Below the pieces are notes generated by a model that did no database searches, was not told the origin of the DNA, and saw only the letters and a list, made by a program, of their open reading frames with translations. A program made the translations under genes and the position numbers. This document shows positions 17,189 through 25,954 of a DNA stretch of 64,000 nt, in pieces; the first letter of the stretch is position 1, and each line of letters begins with the position of its first letter. This DNA comes from VXLM01 sp965242665 (GTDB lineage Bacteria; Chloroflexota; Dehalococcoidia; Lucifugimonadales; VXLM01), in assembly GCA_965242665.1 (NCBI GenBank), contig OZ251484.1, positions 124,001-188,000 on the forward strand. Reading direction: 5' to 3'.

Positions 17189-18294
17189 CCTGCCGCTTGA
17201 CACGCGCCGATGATCGAGCTCGACCGCGTAGGTTTCGGAGTACGCGCGAGATGGCTGGCAGAGAATTTCGAGGACAGGAACTGGGTCAGAGTCACGATCC
17301 CTATCTCGTCCGCGACTCCCGCTTCACCCGATATTACCATACCATCCTTTGCGAACTCCCGCCGGACGTAGCCAAGTCCGACGTATGCGCCGCCCCCCGG
17401 GACGCGCGCAACAGACGTGACGACGCCAACTTGCTTACCTTGGCATATCAAGCCAGCGCCCGACGAAACTCCCTCACCGTCCCAGCGAAGACCAACGAGG
17501 CGCTTCTGAACCTTCTTGTACGTGTGAAGCCGCGCGATGACTTCTTGACCGACGTAGCACCCTTTGGAAAAGCTGATGTAGCGAACGAGGTTGGCCTCGT
17601 GAGGATTGTAGTCCTCAGTCAACTCCTTGCCGAACACAGGGACGCCCTGCTCGATGCGAACGACCTCGACCGCATCCAAGCCGACGGGAACCGCTCCAGC
17701 ATCCAGAAGGCGCGTGGAGAGCCGGCTTGCATCTTCCGCATCCGTCACCAAATCGAACGATGCAACTCCGAGGAAGTCGGTGCGGTAGACCGCAACCGAC
17801 GCACCGTCAATCGTCGCGGGGCGCCACTCGAAGGACATCAACGACGATGCAGCTCCGTTCGTGAACCCGTCCAAGATACGGGGAGACTCTGGTCCGACTA
17901 TCGAAAGCGCAACGGTAACGTCGGTAACATCTCGGACGGTTACATCCTCCACGAACGTATAGAACTCGATCCACTCGGCGACCCGTTGCTGATTGGATGC
18001 GGAAGTGGTCACGATGAGATGGTCACGGTCACGATAGACGTGCAGGAGATCGATGACGCGCCCCTTGTTCGTCGTAAGAACGGTGGGCGCTCCACTCCCT
18101 GTCTCGATAGCCGCAAGCTGGTTCGTCGACAATCGGTCGAGCAGGTCCAAGGCGTCTCCCCCGGCGACGGCCAGACGGCCAACTCCCGAACGGTCGACTA
18201 GGCCAACGCCGGAGTTCAGGACGCGGTATTCATCTTCGTGCGTTGAATAGGCATTTGGGATGGTTCGGGTGCTGGGAGGGGCGAACGACTGCAT
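17185..18294 (-). CDS. Folate-binding YgfZ/GcvT-like protein
   Basis: 369-aa GcvT-fold protein with the YgfZ signature K-G-C-Y-x-G-Q-E in SFSKGCYVGQEVIAR. The N-terminal half keeps the GcvT pattern (VGLVDRSGVGRLAVAGGDALDLL). The tail has a C-terminal barrel followed by about 30 less conserved residues. YgfZ proteins bind tetrahydrofolate and support assembly or repair of Fe-S enzymes such as the radical SAM lipoyl synthase; that role is known from E. coli, and transfer here is by family. Distinct from gcvT at 8401-9492, which lacks KGCYxGQE. Start at ATG 18294. Confidence 0.85.
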   Translation of the reverse strand: MQSFAPPSTRTIPNAYSTHEDEYRVLNSGVGLVDRSGVGRLAVAGGDALDLLDRLSTNQLAAIETGSGAPTVLTTNKGRVIDLLHVYRDRDHLIVTTSASNQQRVAEWIEFYTFVEDVTVRDVTDVTVALSIVGPESPRILDGFTNGAASSLMSFEWRPATIDGASVAVYRTDFLGVASFDLVTDAEDASRLSTRLLDAGAVPVGLDAVEVVRIEQGVPVFGKELTEDYNPHEANLVRYISFSKGCYVGQEVIARLHTYKKVQKRLVGLRWDGEGVSSGAGLICQGKQVGVVTSVARVPGGGAYVGLGYVRREFAKDGMVISGEAGVADEIGIVTLTQFLSSKFSASHLARTPKPTRSSSIIGACQAAG

Positions 18295-18439
18295 GAACTG
18301 AGGATAGTCCGAATAGAACGCGGAGTCAACCGAATCGTCTCGATTCTCTCATGGTAACCGCCCTCGTGCGGCTAGGCGAAGGGTGTGAGTTTCATACATC
18401 GGCGCTGTGCCGTGAACCGGGCAGCCGCCGTGCGTCGAG

Positions 18440-20707
18440 TCACTGCATACTATCAGGAGTGTATATCTCGACCGAGCCGAGGATGATGCGGTTGCGCGCT
18501 TCCCCGCCAATGGCGATAACTCTGCCGTCTGGAAGAAGCGTAGCCGTGTGGTCCTTGCGAGAATCGAACATCTTCCCGGCGTAGAGCCAGCCGCCGGTAG
18601 AGCCGTCGAATATCCATCCCTTCGTGGTGCCTGTACCTCCGAGCATGAGGATACCGCCGTCTGGCAGCCGGGTCATAGTCGGGCTGATGCGGGTCTCTGG
18701 GAGCCGGTCGACATAGATCCACTCGTTCGAGCCCAAGATGTGAAGCAACGCAGTGTTCACCGGCCCCTGAGATCCGAATCCTCCCGCGACCAAGATACTC
18801 CCATCGGGCAAAACGCCCACCGCTGCATCTCGCAGACGCTGGTCGAGGTTTGGCAGGAGTGACCACTCCCCGGTGGTGAAATCATATACTTCTACAGTGG
18901 GGCCGGACCCGCCCGCCACCATGAGCCGCCCATCAGGCAGGATCTCCATCGAGTGGCCGGAACGTCCATCGACCATCCGCGAAACCTCGACCCACGCATC
19001 GGCGGCGGGGTCGTACCGCTCGGCCGCGGCAACCTTTCCATCTCTGTTCTCGCCGCCGACTACCAGAACCGACCCATCGTCCAAGGCAGTGATAGTATGA
19101 GCCCACCTGGGAGAGGTCATGTCCGCCGCTCTCGTCCAAGTGTCGGCGGCGGGGTCGTATATCTCCACGGAGGAAATGAAGTCAATCGACCGAGACCCCT
19201 CTTCGTCAATCGAGAGGTTGCGTCCGCCCGCCGCCAAGACGCGCCCGTCTCCAAGGAGCGCAGCCACGTGTCCACCCCGAGGGTCGTTCATGTCCGCCAC
19301 AGTGCGGGACTTCCCGGTCGCTGGATCATATATCTCCACGGAGGAAATGAAGTCTACGAGAGAACCGGCGTCATCCTCGTCTCCTCTCGCCCTGCCTCCT
19401 GCAATGAGCAACGTCCCATCGTCAAGAAGCGTGGAAGTATGTCCCGCCCGCGGCTGGGCGAGGGGGTCGGCCCTCTCCCAAGATCCAAGGAACGGGGCAG
19501 ACAACCACGTCCCTGCATCCGCATTGTAGAACTCAACGGAGTCATACGGCCCCGTTCTCGTCGCGCCTCCGATAACCATCAAGCGCCCATCGTTCAACAA
19601 GACCGCGCGATGCGAAACGCGGGAGGCGTCCATATTGCCCGCGGGCGCAAACAGGTTCGCCGCCGGATCGAATACCTCCGCGGTATCTTCGTCAATCCCC
19701 TGCTCGGTGCCGCCGCCGGCGATCAGTACTCGACCATCGGACAAGAGGGTCGCGGTGTGGTCTTGACGAGGCACGCCGGGATCCGGCAGTACTTCCCAAG
19801 CGTTGGTCTCCGGATCGTAGACCTCCGCGCTGGCGAACTCCTCTCCACCATAGGCCAGGACTCGACCATCTTCGAGCAAGGTAAGAGTAAGCGCGATACG
19901 GCCCGAGTTCAGTTCTCCTCCAGACGACCACTCTCCAGCCGCCGGATCGTATATCTCCGCCTGTTGGACGGGAACGAACGCGCCGTCTCCACCCCCCGCA
20001 ACGAGAATCCGCCCATCCTGGAGCCGAACCGACTCATGGGAGCCGCGGTGGAACTGAAGACTTGCGACCTCCGACCAATTCTCGGTCTCGGGATCGTATA
20101 TCTCGACGGTGTTCAATGCTCCGCCGCTCAAGCCCATCCCGCCTGTCACCAGAACTCTGCCATCGTCCAACAGTATCGCGTCGTGAAGTCCGCGGTTGTC
20201 GATCATCCGACGAACTTGAACCCAAGTATCGGCTTCGGGGTCGTATATCTCCGCGGAGTTGAGGTTCTCCGTCTCGCCAGAACCGCCCATCACGAGGATT
20301 CGCCCGTCTTCGAGCTGCACAGCCGGTATGAATGCCCGAGACGTCAACATCTTCGCCTTGGTCGTCCAAGTGTCCGTGGCAGGATCGTATTCTTCGACCA
20401 GCGGGAAAGGGCCATACGGTCCGATCCCCCCAATGACCAACACCCTGCCGTTGTCCATCTTGACGACACCGAACGCCTGGCGGGGGTCGTTCATATTGCG
20501 CTTGCTGGTCTTGGCGAGCGGCGCCGGGCGGCTGGAATCACCGGTAGACCGTCCACCTGACGCCGTTGCGCCCCGATCGGATGATGCCCCATCGAGCCTC
20601 GTTGCAGGCGTCGGGGTAGGCTCCGGAGACGTAGAGCTGCCGCCGCAGGAAATCCAAACGGCCGCCGAGGCAACCGCTAGAGAGAGCGAAACACGTTTGA
20701 GGTTCAT
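18440..20707 (-). CDS. Kelch-repeat lipoprotein (multi-propeller)
   Basis: Start set at ATG 20707 (MNLKRVSLSLAVASAAVW), which gives a compact signal peptide ending in ISC-GGSS, a probable though non-ideal lipobox. After a short Pro/Thr-rich linker (about residues 22-60) come more than a dozen repeats of about 50 residues with the pattern H-x-AtLL-x-DGRVLVxGG...sVEiYDPxtdtW. These are Kelch blades, enough for two propellers. The predicted product is an extracellular, lipid-anchored binding or scaffolding protein; some Kelch propellers are enzymes, but no catalytic residues can be read here. It lies in a block of surface proteins that extends to 27.5 kb. Confidence 0.82.
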   Translation of the reverse strand: MNLKRVSLSLAVASAAVWISCGGSSTSPEPTPTPATRLDGASSDRGATASGGRSTGDSSRPAPLAKTSKRNMNDPRQAFGVVKMDNGRVLVIGGIGPYGPFPLVEEYDPATDTWTTKAKMLTSRAFIPAVQLEDGRILVMGGSGETENLNSAEIYDPEADTWVQVRRMIDNRGLHDAILLDDGRVLVTGGMGLSGGALNTVEIYDPETENWSEVASLQFHRGSHESVRLQDGRILVAGGGDGAFVPVQQAEIYDPAAGEWSSGGELNSGRIALTLTLLEDGRVLAYGGEEFASAEVYDPETNAWEVLPDPGVPRQDHTATLLSDGRVLIAGGGTEQGIDEDTAEVFDPAANLFAPAGNMDASRVSHRAVLLNDGRLMVIGGATRTGPYDSVEFYNADAGTWLSAPFLGSWERADPLAQPRAGHTSTLLDDGTLLIAGGRARGDEDDAGSLVDFISSVEIYDPATGKSRTVADMNDPRGGHVAALLGDGRVLAAGGRNLSIDEEGSRSIDFISSVEIYDPAADTWTRAADMTSPRWAHTITALDDGSVLVVGGENRDGKVAAAERYDPAADAWVEVSRMVDGRSGHSMEILPDGRLMVAGGSGPTVEVYDFTTGEWSLLPNLDQRLRDAAVGVLPDGSILVAGGFGSQGPVNTALLHILGSNEWIYVDRLPETRISPTMTRLPDGGILMLGGTGTTKGWIFDGSTGGWLYAGKMFDSRKDHTATLLPDGRVIAIGGEARNRIILGSVEIYTPDSMQ

Positions 20708-20997
20708 GGAAGCGTCCATCGACCCGAAACTACCGATAGTCTTGGAACCCGCCGGAATACTCGGCGCCCAAAGGAATCCAAGGAACCGAGTGTATGGGTA
20801 TATTCTCGCACTTTCATAACGGAAGTCGTCAGAGATTGGTTAGGGAGGAGCAAAGGGAAGCATCCCAACGAATCATACCGATTATAGCACTATCCGTCGC
20901 ACGCGGTCAATTCGCGCCGTCACCCTCCGTCCAGCGTGCGGCATACTCTCGCCCAACATCACTTGCGCCTACCGAACGACGCCGCGCATCGCGCAGA
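20708..20997. other. Divergent spacer, nothing recognised
   Basis: Lies between the minus-strand Kelch gene and the plus-strand lipoprotein gene. Holds whatever promoter serves the Kelch gene, but I could not pick a convincing minus-strand -35/-10 pair. Confidence 0.5.
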
Positions 20998-21027
20998 TTC
21001 ACACTTCTACCCCATTTCTGATAGAAT
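20998..21027 (+). promoter_or_regulatory. Candidate promoter in first copy of duplicated leader
   Basis: TTCACA (20998-21003), an 18-bp spacer and TAGAAT (21022-21027), in front of the stalk-lipoprotein gene. The TAGAAT core with its GAT...CCCC context is also present in the second leader copy at 24004-24009, where the -35 is less convincing. Confidence 0.42.
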
Positions 21028-21142
21028 CCCCTCTGCACCACTCGTCTGCCGAGACAAGACACATGACAGCATCCACAACCGGCATGAGACCGCAGACCAA
21101 CCCGGCGCGCGCAAGCCGTCGACGTCGGACCGCCGCGGGATT
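21015..21142 (+). repeat. Duplicated leader, copy 1
   Basis: About 125 bp that match 23997-24121 at most positions: TTCTGATAGAATCCCC, then CTGCCGAGACAAGACACATGACAGCAT, then GGCATGAGACCGCAGACCAA. In copy 2 these bases form the promoter, leader and first 25 codons of the FG-GAP lipoprotein. In copy 1 the equivalent reading frame (ATG at 21063) has decayed and stops after 32 codons, and the following gene starts afresh at 21165. Confidence 0.85.
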
Positions 21143-21164
21143 GTCATCTTCGGGAGTATGACCA

Positions 21165-23963
21165 ATGCGCTGTCCTCTCACTCCTACCAAGGCGATCTGC
21201 GAATCGATCTGTATAGGGCGCATGGCTTCCGTGTACGCGATTGTGTGCATCGTTTCCGCCGCCTTCCTGACGGCCTGTTTCGACACGTCCACTCCCACTC
21301 CGACGGTCACGCCTCCGGCAACCAGTACGGCTACCGCCGCACCCACCAATACCCTCACGCCGACTCCGACCCTCACTCCGACTCCCACGCCGACAAGCAC
21401 CAACACGCCCACGCCGACAAGTACTCCTACTCCCAGAACCACTGACACATCCACTCCTACACCGACCCAGACGCCTACTCCCACTCCGACAAGTACTCCT
21501 ACCCCCAGACCCACTAACACATCCACTCCTACACCGACCCAGACACCTACTCCCACTCCGACCTACACACCGACGCCCACGCCAACATATACACCGACGC
21601 CCACGCCGACCTACACCCCGACGCCTACACCAACATACACACCGACTCCCACGCCAACATACACACCGACTCCCACGCCGACTCCGACGCCTCGTCCCAT
21701 CGTGTTGGATTTCTCTGCTCAGTCACCAACACAGATACTCGTGACGTGGAAGCTGAACCTCGACGATGCGACCGGGCTCTCGCTGCATAGAGGCGATGAG
21801 TTGGCTGAGACGTTCGGCCCCAACGCGATTGCTTATCAGGACACCGGACTCGACCCGAATACTCCCTATAGGTACAGGCTTGTCGTTGGACAAAGCAACG
21901 GGCGGAGCGTCGCCGCGGAGGGAGTGGTTGCGACGCTGGCGCATCCGCCCCGGTTTACCGAGCAAACGCGCACACACTGGGGCGGCTTCCAGGTGCCCAT
22001 AATCGACGAGCTCAATCCCGACTACACGGAATATCAGGTCGCTGTCAAGCGAGATGGACGCCCCGTAGAGGTTTCCGAGTGGGGCGAAAGCAGGTGCAGA
22101 ACGTTCGACGGACTCGAACCCGATACGTGGTACGACATCTCTATCGAGGCAAGAAACCTGGATGGCGCGTCAACCTCCGCAACCAAACGCGCGGGTGAGG
22201 ATAAAGACATAGTCCAGAGCTACAGGACTAGGATGCTGCCGGCCAGCGACGACCCATGGGTCAAAGCAAGAGTTCACGAGATTAGCCAGATCTACGGGCT
22301 TACCGATGCGGCCAAGGAGTGGATAGACAACGACATCCACATCGAATGGAGACGCGAGGAATATGGATGGTTCGGCTACATCGTCAGCGGATACATAGGA
22401 ATTGGCCACAGCGAGCCGTACGGTATCATGCACGAGGTGATGCACGCGTTTTGGCCGCATTGGACAGGATTCTCCGAACCATGCGACAAGATGAACGTCT
22501 ACACCTTTAGACGGGACGTGGCGCAATTCCTCATCGACTTCCGAGAGCGCGACGAGTCTGGTCTCCCAAACGAATGGGAGCCGTGGCGTCCGTACTACGA
22601 ATGGCTGGTAGAGTTCGTCGAAGCAAATACCCCAGACGGAGAAAACGCCTGGGAGATCCTGGAGCGGCGCGAGTTCCACAAGTTGGGTGGACTATACCAC
22701 ATCATGGAAACCAACCTACCCCACCACGCAGACCGGAAGATGTCTCTGATTCCTCCTCCACTTCGGAAGTATCTACAGGGCTTCATCGAGGATGGAGAAA
22801 GCGCAACTTGGGAAGAACATCTTGATTGGCTGGCCCATCTTGCGCCTGAGGATCGGCGTCTGTGGAGGCAGACATGGCGGTCTGGGCCGCGGGCGATACC
22901 TACCGACACTCCTGTCAGAACACGAATACCAGAACCGATCCGGATCGTCATATGGGCTGCCGACCGGCAGAGGCTCGTCGACTTCATCAACAACTTGGAA
23001 AACGTACCATCACGGGAACATTACGATGCGTCCGGCGAGTTCCGGAGTATCTACCACAATCACTATCTTCCCTTGATACCGCTCTACCTGTCCGAGATGG
23101 ATTCTTCGGTAGGTATAACATTGGATACGGCCAACCTCGACGCCCTCGTAGATGTGTTGGAGTCCATGTGGAGCCTCCAAAGAGACGGGGGGAAACTCAT
23201 AGAGATAATCTCCAACGCCGAGGATATTCAAGAGACACAGCGCACGGCTCTTCTCTGGGCAGCTAGAGAACCTGAAACGTTGGAGTCAATCAGCAGTGGT
23301 GACGGCCATACTTGCGCACTTACCTCAGACGGTATGCCGGTGTGTTGGGGCCGCGATTTATACGGACGAGCGTCGCCGCCAAAGGACGAGGTGTTTCAAT
23401 CAATCAGCAGCGGGGGGTACCATACCTGCGCGCTCCGACCGGACGGCACGCCCGTGTGTTGGGGCGGAAACGAGAAGGAGCAATCGTCTCCACCTGCAGG
23501 CGAAGTGTTCAAGTCAATCAGTAGCGGGGGGCTACATACTTGTGCTCTCCGACTAGATGGCACGCCCGTATGCTGGGGCAACAACGAGTACAGCCAAGCA
23601 TCGCCACCAAACAAGATATTCACATCAATCAGCAGCGGGGGGTACCATACCTGCGCGCTCCGACCAGACGGCACACCCATATGCTGGGGCAGTAACACGC
23701 ACGGCCAAGCGTTTCCAGAGGAGGACGAGGTATTCACGTCAATCAGCAGCGGCTGGATCTACACATGTGCTCTCCGACCGGACGGCACACCCATATGCTG
23801 GGGCAGTAACGCTCACGGCCAAGCATCGCCACCACCAAACAATGTATTCATATCAATCAGCAGCAGCGATATCTATACATGCGGGTTGAGCGAGGATGGG
23901 ACTGTACTGTGCTGGGGCGGTAAGTCCTTCGGTCCCTTCAGGCCAATTGAGGCGGCAAGGTGA
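21165..23963 (+). CDS. TPT-stalk lipoprotein with FN3, HExxH and RCC1-like modules
   Basis: 932 aa from ATG 21165 (GGGAG 9 bp upstream); ATG 21222 (MASVYAIVC) is an alternative. The signal peptide ends in the lipobox FLTAC. Residues about 42-180 are a Thr-Pro stalk (TPTPTPTYTP units). One or two fibronectin-III-like domains follow (about 180-350). Next is a domain with the zinc-protease motif His423-Glu-x-x-His427 in GIMHEVMHAFWPHW. The C-terminus has six RCC1-type blades with the unit SISSGGYHTCALRPDGTPVCWG, each holding a Cys pair. The product is probably a surface-anchored enzyme or adhesin reaching away from the cell on the stalk. Protease activity is inferred from the motif only; the third zinc ligand is not identified. 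Confidence 0.82.
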   Translation: MRCPLTPTKAICESICIGRMASVYAIVCIVSAAFLTACFDTSTPTPTVTPPATSTATAAPTNTLTPTPTLTPTPTPTSTNTPTPTSTPTPRTTDTSTPTPTQTPTPTPTSTPTPRPTNTSTPTPTQTPTPTPTYTPTPTPTYTPTPTPTYTPTPTPTYTPTPTPTYTPTPTPTPTPRPIVLDFSAQSPTQILVTWKLNLDDATGLSLHRGDELAETFGPNAIAYQDTGLDPNTPYRYRLVVGQSNGRSVAAEGVVATLAHPPRFTEQTRTHWGGFQVPIIDELNPDYTEYQVAVKRDGRPVEVSEWGESRCRTFDGLEPDTWYDISIEARNLDGASTSATKRAGEDKDIVQSYRTRMLPASDDPWVKARVHEISQIYGLTDAAKEWIDNDIHIEWRREEYGWFGYIVSGYIGIGHSEPYGIMHEVMHAFWPHWTGFSEPCDKMNVYTFRRDVAQFLIDFRERDESGLPNEWEPWRPYYEWLVEFVEANTPDGENAWEILERREFHKLGGLYHIMETNLPHHADRKMSLIPPPLRKYLQGFIEDGESATWEEHLDWLAHLAPEDRRLWRQTWRSGPRAIPTDTPVRTRIPEPIRIVIWAADRQRLVDFINNLENVPSREHYDASGEFRSIYHNHYLPLIPLYLSEMDSSVGITLDTANLDALVDVLESMWSLQRDGGKLIEIISNAEDIQETQRTALLWAAREPETLESISSGDGHTCALTSDGMPVCWGRDLYGRASPPKDEVFQSISSGGYHTCALRPDGTPVCWGGNEKEQSSPPAGEVFKSISSGGLHTCALRLDGTPVCWGNNEYSQASPPNKIFTSISSGGYHTCALRPDGTPICWGSNTHGQAFPEEDEVFTSISSGWIYTCALRPDGTPICWGSNAHGQASPPPNNVFISISSSDIYTCGLSEDGTVLCWGGKSFGPFRPIEAAR
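21280..21690 (+). repeat. Low-complexity DNA coding for the Thr-Pro stalk
   Basis: Short tandem units built from ACNCCNACN, with a clearer 24-bp period (TYTPTPTP in protein) from about 21550 to 21690. All units keep the reading frame, so length variation would change stalk length without breaking the gene. Confidence 0.85.
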
Positions 23964-23996
23964 CTCTCCTTCTCACTTCCATAGTAACCCGTCGCA

Positions 23997-24121
23997 CTTC
24001 TGATAGAATCCCCCTACACTACTCGCTTGCCGAGACGAGACACATGACAGCATTCACAATCGGCATGAGACCGCAGACCAATCCCGCGCTCGCAAGCCGT
24101 GGGCGTCGGATCGCGGCGGCG
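23997..24121 (+). repeat. Duplicated leader, copy 2 (functional)
   Basis: Counterpart of 21015-21142. It contains TAGAAT at 24004-24009, the untranslated leader and the beginning of the FG-GAP lipoprotein reading frame. The intact signal-peptide code here suggests this is the parental copy. Confidence 0.85.
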
Positions 24122-25828
24122 GCGCTCATGCTCGGCTTGCTTGGCGCGCTGGCGTGCGGAACGACAGAGACCACGCAATCGACGGAGACGGGAGGGGAAG
24201 CCGCGGCAGGATCGGACACCCAGACCGCCGCTGAAGCATCCGCTGTCCCAGACACTCCCGCGCCTTCTACTCCTCTATTCGAGGACGTGACCGACGGGGC
24301 GGGCATTCGCTTCAGCAACCGAGAAATGCCCGGCAGGATGATGCCCATCGGCGCGGGTGTGGTAGTATTCGACTTCGACGGTGATGGACTCGACGACATC
24401 TACTTCTCGAACACGAACGGACCGAACCATCTGTATCGCAACCAAGGCGATGGCGCGTTCACCGAGGTAGGAGCGAGAGCCGGCGTCGACGATCCGGACG
24501 GAGAGGGCAACGGCGGATGCGCCGGCGACTACGACAACGACGGCGATGCCGACCTCTTCGTGACGAACTTCGGGCCCAGCCGCCTCTTCGAGAACCAAGG
24601 CGGCGGTGAGTTCGACGACGTGACGACCGCGGCAGGAGTGGACGACGGAGAAAAGGTCTTTCGCTCGACGGGATGCGCTTGGGGAGATTACGACGGCGAT
24701 GGATACCTCGACCTGGTCGTCACTCGGCACCTGAACGAGTTCAACCCCGACCTGCTCATGATGAAGGACTTCTATTCGTCGGTCGGAGGAATGGCGCTGT
24801 TCCACAACGTCCGCGGTGAACGATTCGATGACGTGACATCCCTGCTCGGCGATACGTCCGCCCCTCGAGAAGGGCTGGACGTGCAGCTCGGCAACGTCTG
24901 GGGCGCAGGGTTCCAACCCGCGTGGCTGGACTACGACGAGGACAGAGATGTCGACCTGATCGTCATCAACGACTTCGGCGCAGACATCCAACCCAACGTG
25001 CTTTGGCGCAACGATGGACCGTCCGAACGCGGCTGGCAATTCACCGATGTATCGGTAGAAAGCGGGATCGACGTTCCAATGTATGGAATGGGCCTGGCCG
25101 TCGGCGACCCAAACGGCGACGGACTCGTAGACCTGTTCGTAACCAACATCAGGGATAACGTCTTGTTCGAGCGCATCCCCTCCAGCGTCGAGTATACGGA
25201 CGCGGCAAAGGAGGCGAACGTGAGGGTCGGCAAGATCGGCAATCAGGTGCGGGTGGCCTGGGGCGCCATGTTCTTCGACTACGACAACGACGGAGATGAA
25301 GATCTGTACGTCGTCAGCGGCTACCTCGGAGGCGATCCGGACGTCATCCCGCCCAATCCAGTCGAGCAGCCGAACGCGCTGCTGCGCAACCGGGGCGGCG
25401 GAACGTTCGAGGACGTGTCCGAATGGTCAGGCGCGGACGACCCTGGCATCGGACGAGGCGGCGCATATCTCGATTACGACGGCGACGGATGCCTCGATGT
25501 GGTGGTGAACAACTTCGGACAGCCGGCAAGGCTGTTCAGAAATACTTGTGCAGACGGAAACCACTGGCTGCGGGTGCGCCTGCGGGGACTCTCGAGCGGC
25601 ACAGGCGGACTCGGAGCCAAGATAGAGATAACCGCCGCAGGGAAGACTCAGGTGCGAAAGACTATGAGCGGATCCACTTTCATGGGGCAAAACATGCTCG
25701 ACTCGCACTTCGGAATTGGAAACGCGACGGCGGTCGACTCCATGACGGTATACTGGCCGAGCGGACAGACCCAGACGATAACGAACGTGCGCGCAGACCA
25801 GATTGTCACCATCACCGAACCGCAATAG
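24044..25828 (+). CDS. FG-GAP/VCBS repeat lipoprotein with ASPIC/UnbV domain (CRTAC1 family)
   Basis: 594 aa from ATG 24044; ATG 24065 (MRPQTNPAL) is nearly as good. The signal peptide ends with LLGALAC, a standard lipobox. An acidic Thr-rich linker leads to repeated FG-GAP/EF-like motifs with calcium-binding DxDxDG cores (FDFDGDGLDD, GDYDNDGDAD, GDYDGDGYLD, DYDEDRDVD, DYDNDGDED, DYDGDGCLD). The C-terminal ASPIC/UnbV domain runs from LRVRLRGLSSGTGGLGAKIEI to VYWPSGQTQTI. The product is a calcium-stabilised beta-propeller on the cell surface. Such proteins are common in marine Chloroflexota and Planctomycetes; their ligands are mostly unknown. Confidence 0.9.
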   Translation: MTAFTIGMRPQTNPALASRGRRIAAAALMLGLLGALACGTTETTQSTETGGEAAAGSDTQTAAEASAVPDTPAPSTPLFEDVTDGAGIRFSNREMPGRMMPIGAGVVVFDFDGDGLDDIYFSNTNGPNHLYRNQGDGAFTEVGARAGVDDPDGEGNGGCAGDYDNDGDADLFVTNFGPSRLFENQGGGEFDDVTTAAGVDDGEKVFRSTGCAWGDYDGDGYLDLVVTRHLNEFNPDLLMMKDFYSSVGGMALFHNVRGERFDDVTSLLGDTSAPREGLDVQLGNVWGAGFQPAWLDYDEDRDVDLIVINDFGADIQPNVLWRNDGPSERGWQFTDVSVESGIDVPMYGMGLAVGDPNGDGLVDLFVTNIRDNVLFERIPSSVEYTDAAKEANVRVGKIGNQVRVAWGAMFFDYDNDGDEDLYVVSGYLGGDPDVIPPNPVEQPNALLRNRGGGTFEDVSEWSGADDPGIGRGGAYLDYDGDGCLDVVVNNFGQPARLFRNTCADGNHWLRVRLRGLSSGTGGLGAKIEITAAGKTQVRKTMSGSTFMGQNMLDSHFGIGNATAVDSMTVYWPSGQTQTITNVRADQIVTITEPQ

Positions 25829-25954
25829 AAGCGGATCATACGCACAAGGAAATGACGGACGAACGCAAGGACTTTCTTGAGCTGCCGGGCGCGCGAATCG
25901 TCCATGAACGATCCCCGGCGTACACGACGCGTTCGCCTGCATGGAGGAATTGAC

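Noticed and set aside
18953..20560. 535-aa plus-strand open frame
   Set aside because: Antisense of the Kelch repeat gene; periodic only because the repeats are periodic.
21280..21690. CRISPR or satellite DNA
   Set aside because: The periodicity codes in frame for Thr-Pro repeats of a protein with signal peptide and downstream domains. Same for 59400-59930.
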